A DNA stretch of 64,000 nucleotides from Oreocharis arfaki (Eukaryota > Chordata > Aves > Passeriformes > Paramythiidae): contig VZRR01010232.1 in NCBI GenBank assembly GCA_013398015.1, positions 215,065 to 279,064 of the forward strand, in the 5' to 3' direction. The notes beneath the pieces are model-generated. The model was not told the origin of the DNA. It saw nothing but the letters and a program-made list of their open reading frames with translations, and searched no databases. This document shows, one piece after another, positions 62,126-64,000 of the stretch (positions are counted from its first letter, which is position 1; each line of letters starts with the position of its first letter). The translations under genes and the position numbers were made by a program.

Positions 62126-64000
62126 CAGCTCCTGGTTGTGTGTTCATTTTTCTGCCTCTGCTAGTCAGTAGATGAGAAAAAAAAAATATATATATATCTA
62201 GAAGCCAGAGGCTACTGGATTGTCTTCCTGAAATTAAGGAGAGACAGAAATTCATGGAATTACACAGTGAAACGTGGTGAATGCTGGTGCACTGAAACAC
62301 CTTTTCCTCTGTCTCCAATGGATTTCAAAGGATCCTCACTCAGAATGCTGAACGTTCATCCTGTTATCCTTAATCTTATTATTTCCATTGTTTTTTAGTC
62401 TATTGTTTGCCCGAAGGACCAACATATTTTTCCTGGTGGATTTCAGGGGCATATTTGCCTTTAGGTGCTCAGTTACAAGAGCTCTCTAAACAAAGGGATC
62501 GTGGAGCAGCAGGCACATCCTACCCTGTGCCAGACACCCAGGGAGATGGGATTTTTTATCTTGGTATTGTTTAAGCCAGTGGCAGCACATCCAGGTGTCC
62601 AGTGACCTGTTCAAGGCCAGCTCCAAGAACTGCATCTACCTGTGCTGAGCTCCTTGCCCATGAAGGAGGCGCCTACAAAGGGTTTCCATTCTTCTGCCCT
62701 TCCGAAACGACAAATTCATCAGCTGCTAAGTGCCTCTAGGCATTCTGTTTCACTCTGTACCCCTCTGGCAGGAGAGGACCAGGAGGAATTTTACCTCTGG
62801 CCTATGGAGGGCTGACACACTGGCACCTAATTTCTCTGTCATACAGATCTTTAGGCATCAGACCTAATTCAAGGCTCCAAGGAAGGAATAGGGATGCTGG
62901 GTGTTTCAGTTTAAATTAACATTTACTTTAAAAAAATGAATTTACTAAAACACAAGTAGCTGGAAGGGGCTTCTTGCACTGTGAAGTGTTGGGTATCTCT
63001 TAAATGTTACCAGATCCACTCCAGTAGTTGTTAGAGAAAGGAGAGGTGTTGGCAAAGTCAGCCTCCAAATGTGTTTATTCTGTCAGCACAAGAGATCTGT
63101 TTTTTCTGTCTGATATAATTCTCCTGGTTCTCTTTCAAATGGTGTCAATTTTGGCAGCTCTCACTGCAGCCAAGGGCTCTGTGAGTGCTCAGCTCACTGC
63201 AAAGATGTTGGGTCAGTGTATCTGAAAAGCAGGCTGAGGCATTAAATTCGGGATGTAGTATAACCTGGGATAGGTGCAGCAGAACAAGAGCTCTGCTTCA
63301 GCCTTTTGGATCCAGTGACAGTAAATTTGTTTGAAATTTAAATTCAGCCACATTTAAGAAGAAAGGGCGGTTGGGGTGGCGTGAGGCTGCTGAGCTCAGA
63401 TGTTGAAGAGTCTTCTGGCCAGCCCCAGCGGTGTTCTGACAGTCCAACCTGAGCTCACCTGGGTGTCAGTGCTGTAACAGAGGGCAAATGGCTTTTCTGA
63501 TGCCAGAAGAAAACCCTCTAAAGCCCGAAGCAAGAGGAGCAGGTGCAGGGAGCACATCCAGGTGTGGCTGAGTGAGACATGTGGCCCATGATGGGTCCTG
63601 TGCCCAAAGGGAGGGGAGTGTCCTCTGTCATCACACAGGGAAATGTGGCTTAAGGTGTAATGATGTGACTTATTGCTGCCCCCTAACCTAGTGGCTTCTC
63701 TCACTGTTTTAGCCACTGTAGTAGTTATTTTGACTGAATGGGCTGCCCCTGGCAGCGGGATTTGCTGTAACTTTTTGTGGGCATGTCTATAATATTTTAT
63801 TAGTTTAAAGAAACCTCGGCAGGATGAGGTGCTTTCACTGTTATTTTCCTGGCCTTGTCTGTGTGCTGTGCTTATTCCCTTCAGAGTCTCTCCAGGCTCT
63901 TGCCACAGCTGTGTTGTGTAATCGTTTATGTAACTCTGCTTAGCACCACAGCCCGTGTATCTTCTGTCATTGCATGGGGCAGCTGAAGACACCTTTGATG
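62126..64000. other. Intergenic sequence downstream of EBF1, no gene recognised
   Basis: There is no exon with splice signals and no recognisable protein family on either strand. The longest open frame of the window (198 codons, minus strand, 63396-63992) lies here. It is His/Ser-rich with no recognisable domain, and I treat it as a chance frame. In human, the next gene beyond the 3' end of EBF1 is far away (CLINT1 direction, as I recall), which fits an empty region here. Confidence 0.7.
62186..62197 (+). repeat. (AT)n microsatellite after an A run
   Basis: An A run followed by six AT units just beyond the likely end of the EBF1 transcript. Confidence 0.8.

Noticed and set aside
63396..63992. 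198-codon open frame on the minus strand, the longest in the window
   Set aside because: No recognisable domain, low-complexity His/Ser/Leu composition, no flanking splice or promoter signal that I can see. Probably a chance frame in intergenic DNA.
1..64000. Bacterial-type features, CRISPR arrays, defence islands, tRNA or rRNA genes
   Set aside because: The exon-intron structure of a vertebrate gene accounts for the coding signal. No regularly spaced repeats or RNA-gene signatures were seen on either strand.

Overview
The window is vertebrate genomic DNA, most likely from a bird. It holds the 3' half of one protein-coding gene on the + strand, which I identify as EBF1 (early B-cell factor 1, a COE-family transcription factor). 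Seven short coding exons can be joined phase-perfectly with GT/AG boundaries. Together they encode about 288 residues: the second part of the TIG/IPT domain, the helix-loop-helix dimerisation region with its duplicated second helix, the Ser/Thr/Pro-rich C-terminal region, and the C-terminal Met-stop. The DNA-binding domain and the upstream exons lie outside the window. EBF1 is preferred over EBF2, EBF3 and EBF4 because of the paralogue-specific C-terminal residues and the ending GMIVPPM. The bird assignment is an inference from near-complete identity to the amniote protein, compact introns and very few interspersed repeats.

Layout: exon at 166-292 (TIG/IPT); a 30.6 kb intron; exon at 30939-31027 (end of IPT and helix 1); an 18.5 kb intron; exon at 49569-49634 (helix 2); a 588 bp intron; exon at 50223-50400 (duplicated helix 2 and the start of the C-terminal region); exon at 51861-52040; exon at 54179-54373; exon at 58887-58918 (last ten codons with stop). 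A long AT-rich 3' UTR runs to about 62.1 kb, where an ATTAAA and a GU-rich element mark the likely gene end. The rest, to 64000, is intergenic and shows no gene.

The most notable observation is an intact 69-nt cassette-like exon at 54738-54806, inside what would be the last intron. It has a strong polypyrimidine tract and AG acceptor, is in the correct phase, carries 22 codons and then TGA, and is followed one base later by a consensus donor GTACGT. Its inclusion would replace the last ten residues (AISGMIVPPM) with a different 22-residue tail. Because the stop is only 1 nt from the exon junction, the mRNA should escape nonsense-mediated decay.

Other observations are small: a GC-rich insertion-like block inside the 3' UTR, a few perfect palindromes and hairpins in introns, microsatellites, and several intronic blocks that look like candidate conserved regulatory elements. 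Almost all other open frames are chance frames in intronic DNA. I see no prokaryotic genes, no CRISPR array, no tRNA or rRNA, and no intact mobile element.
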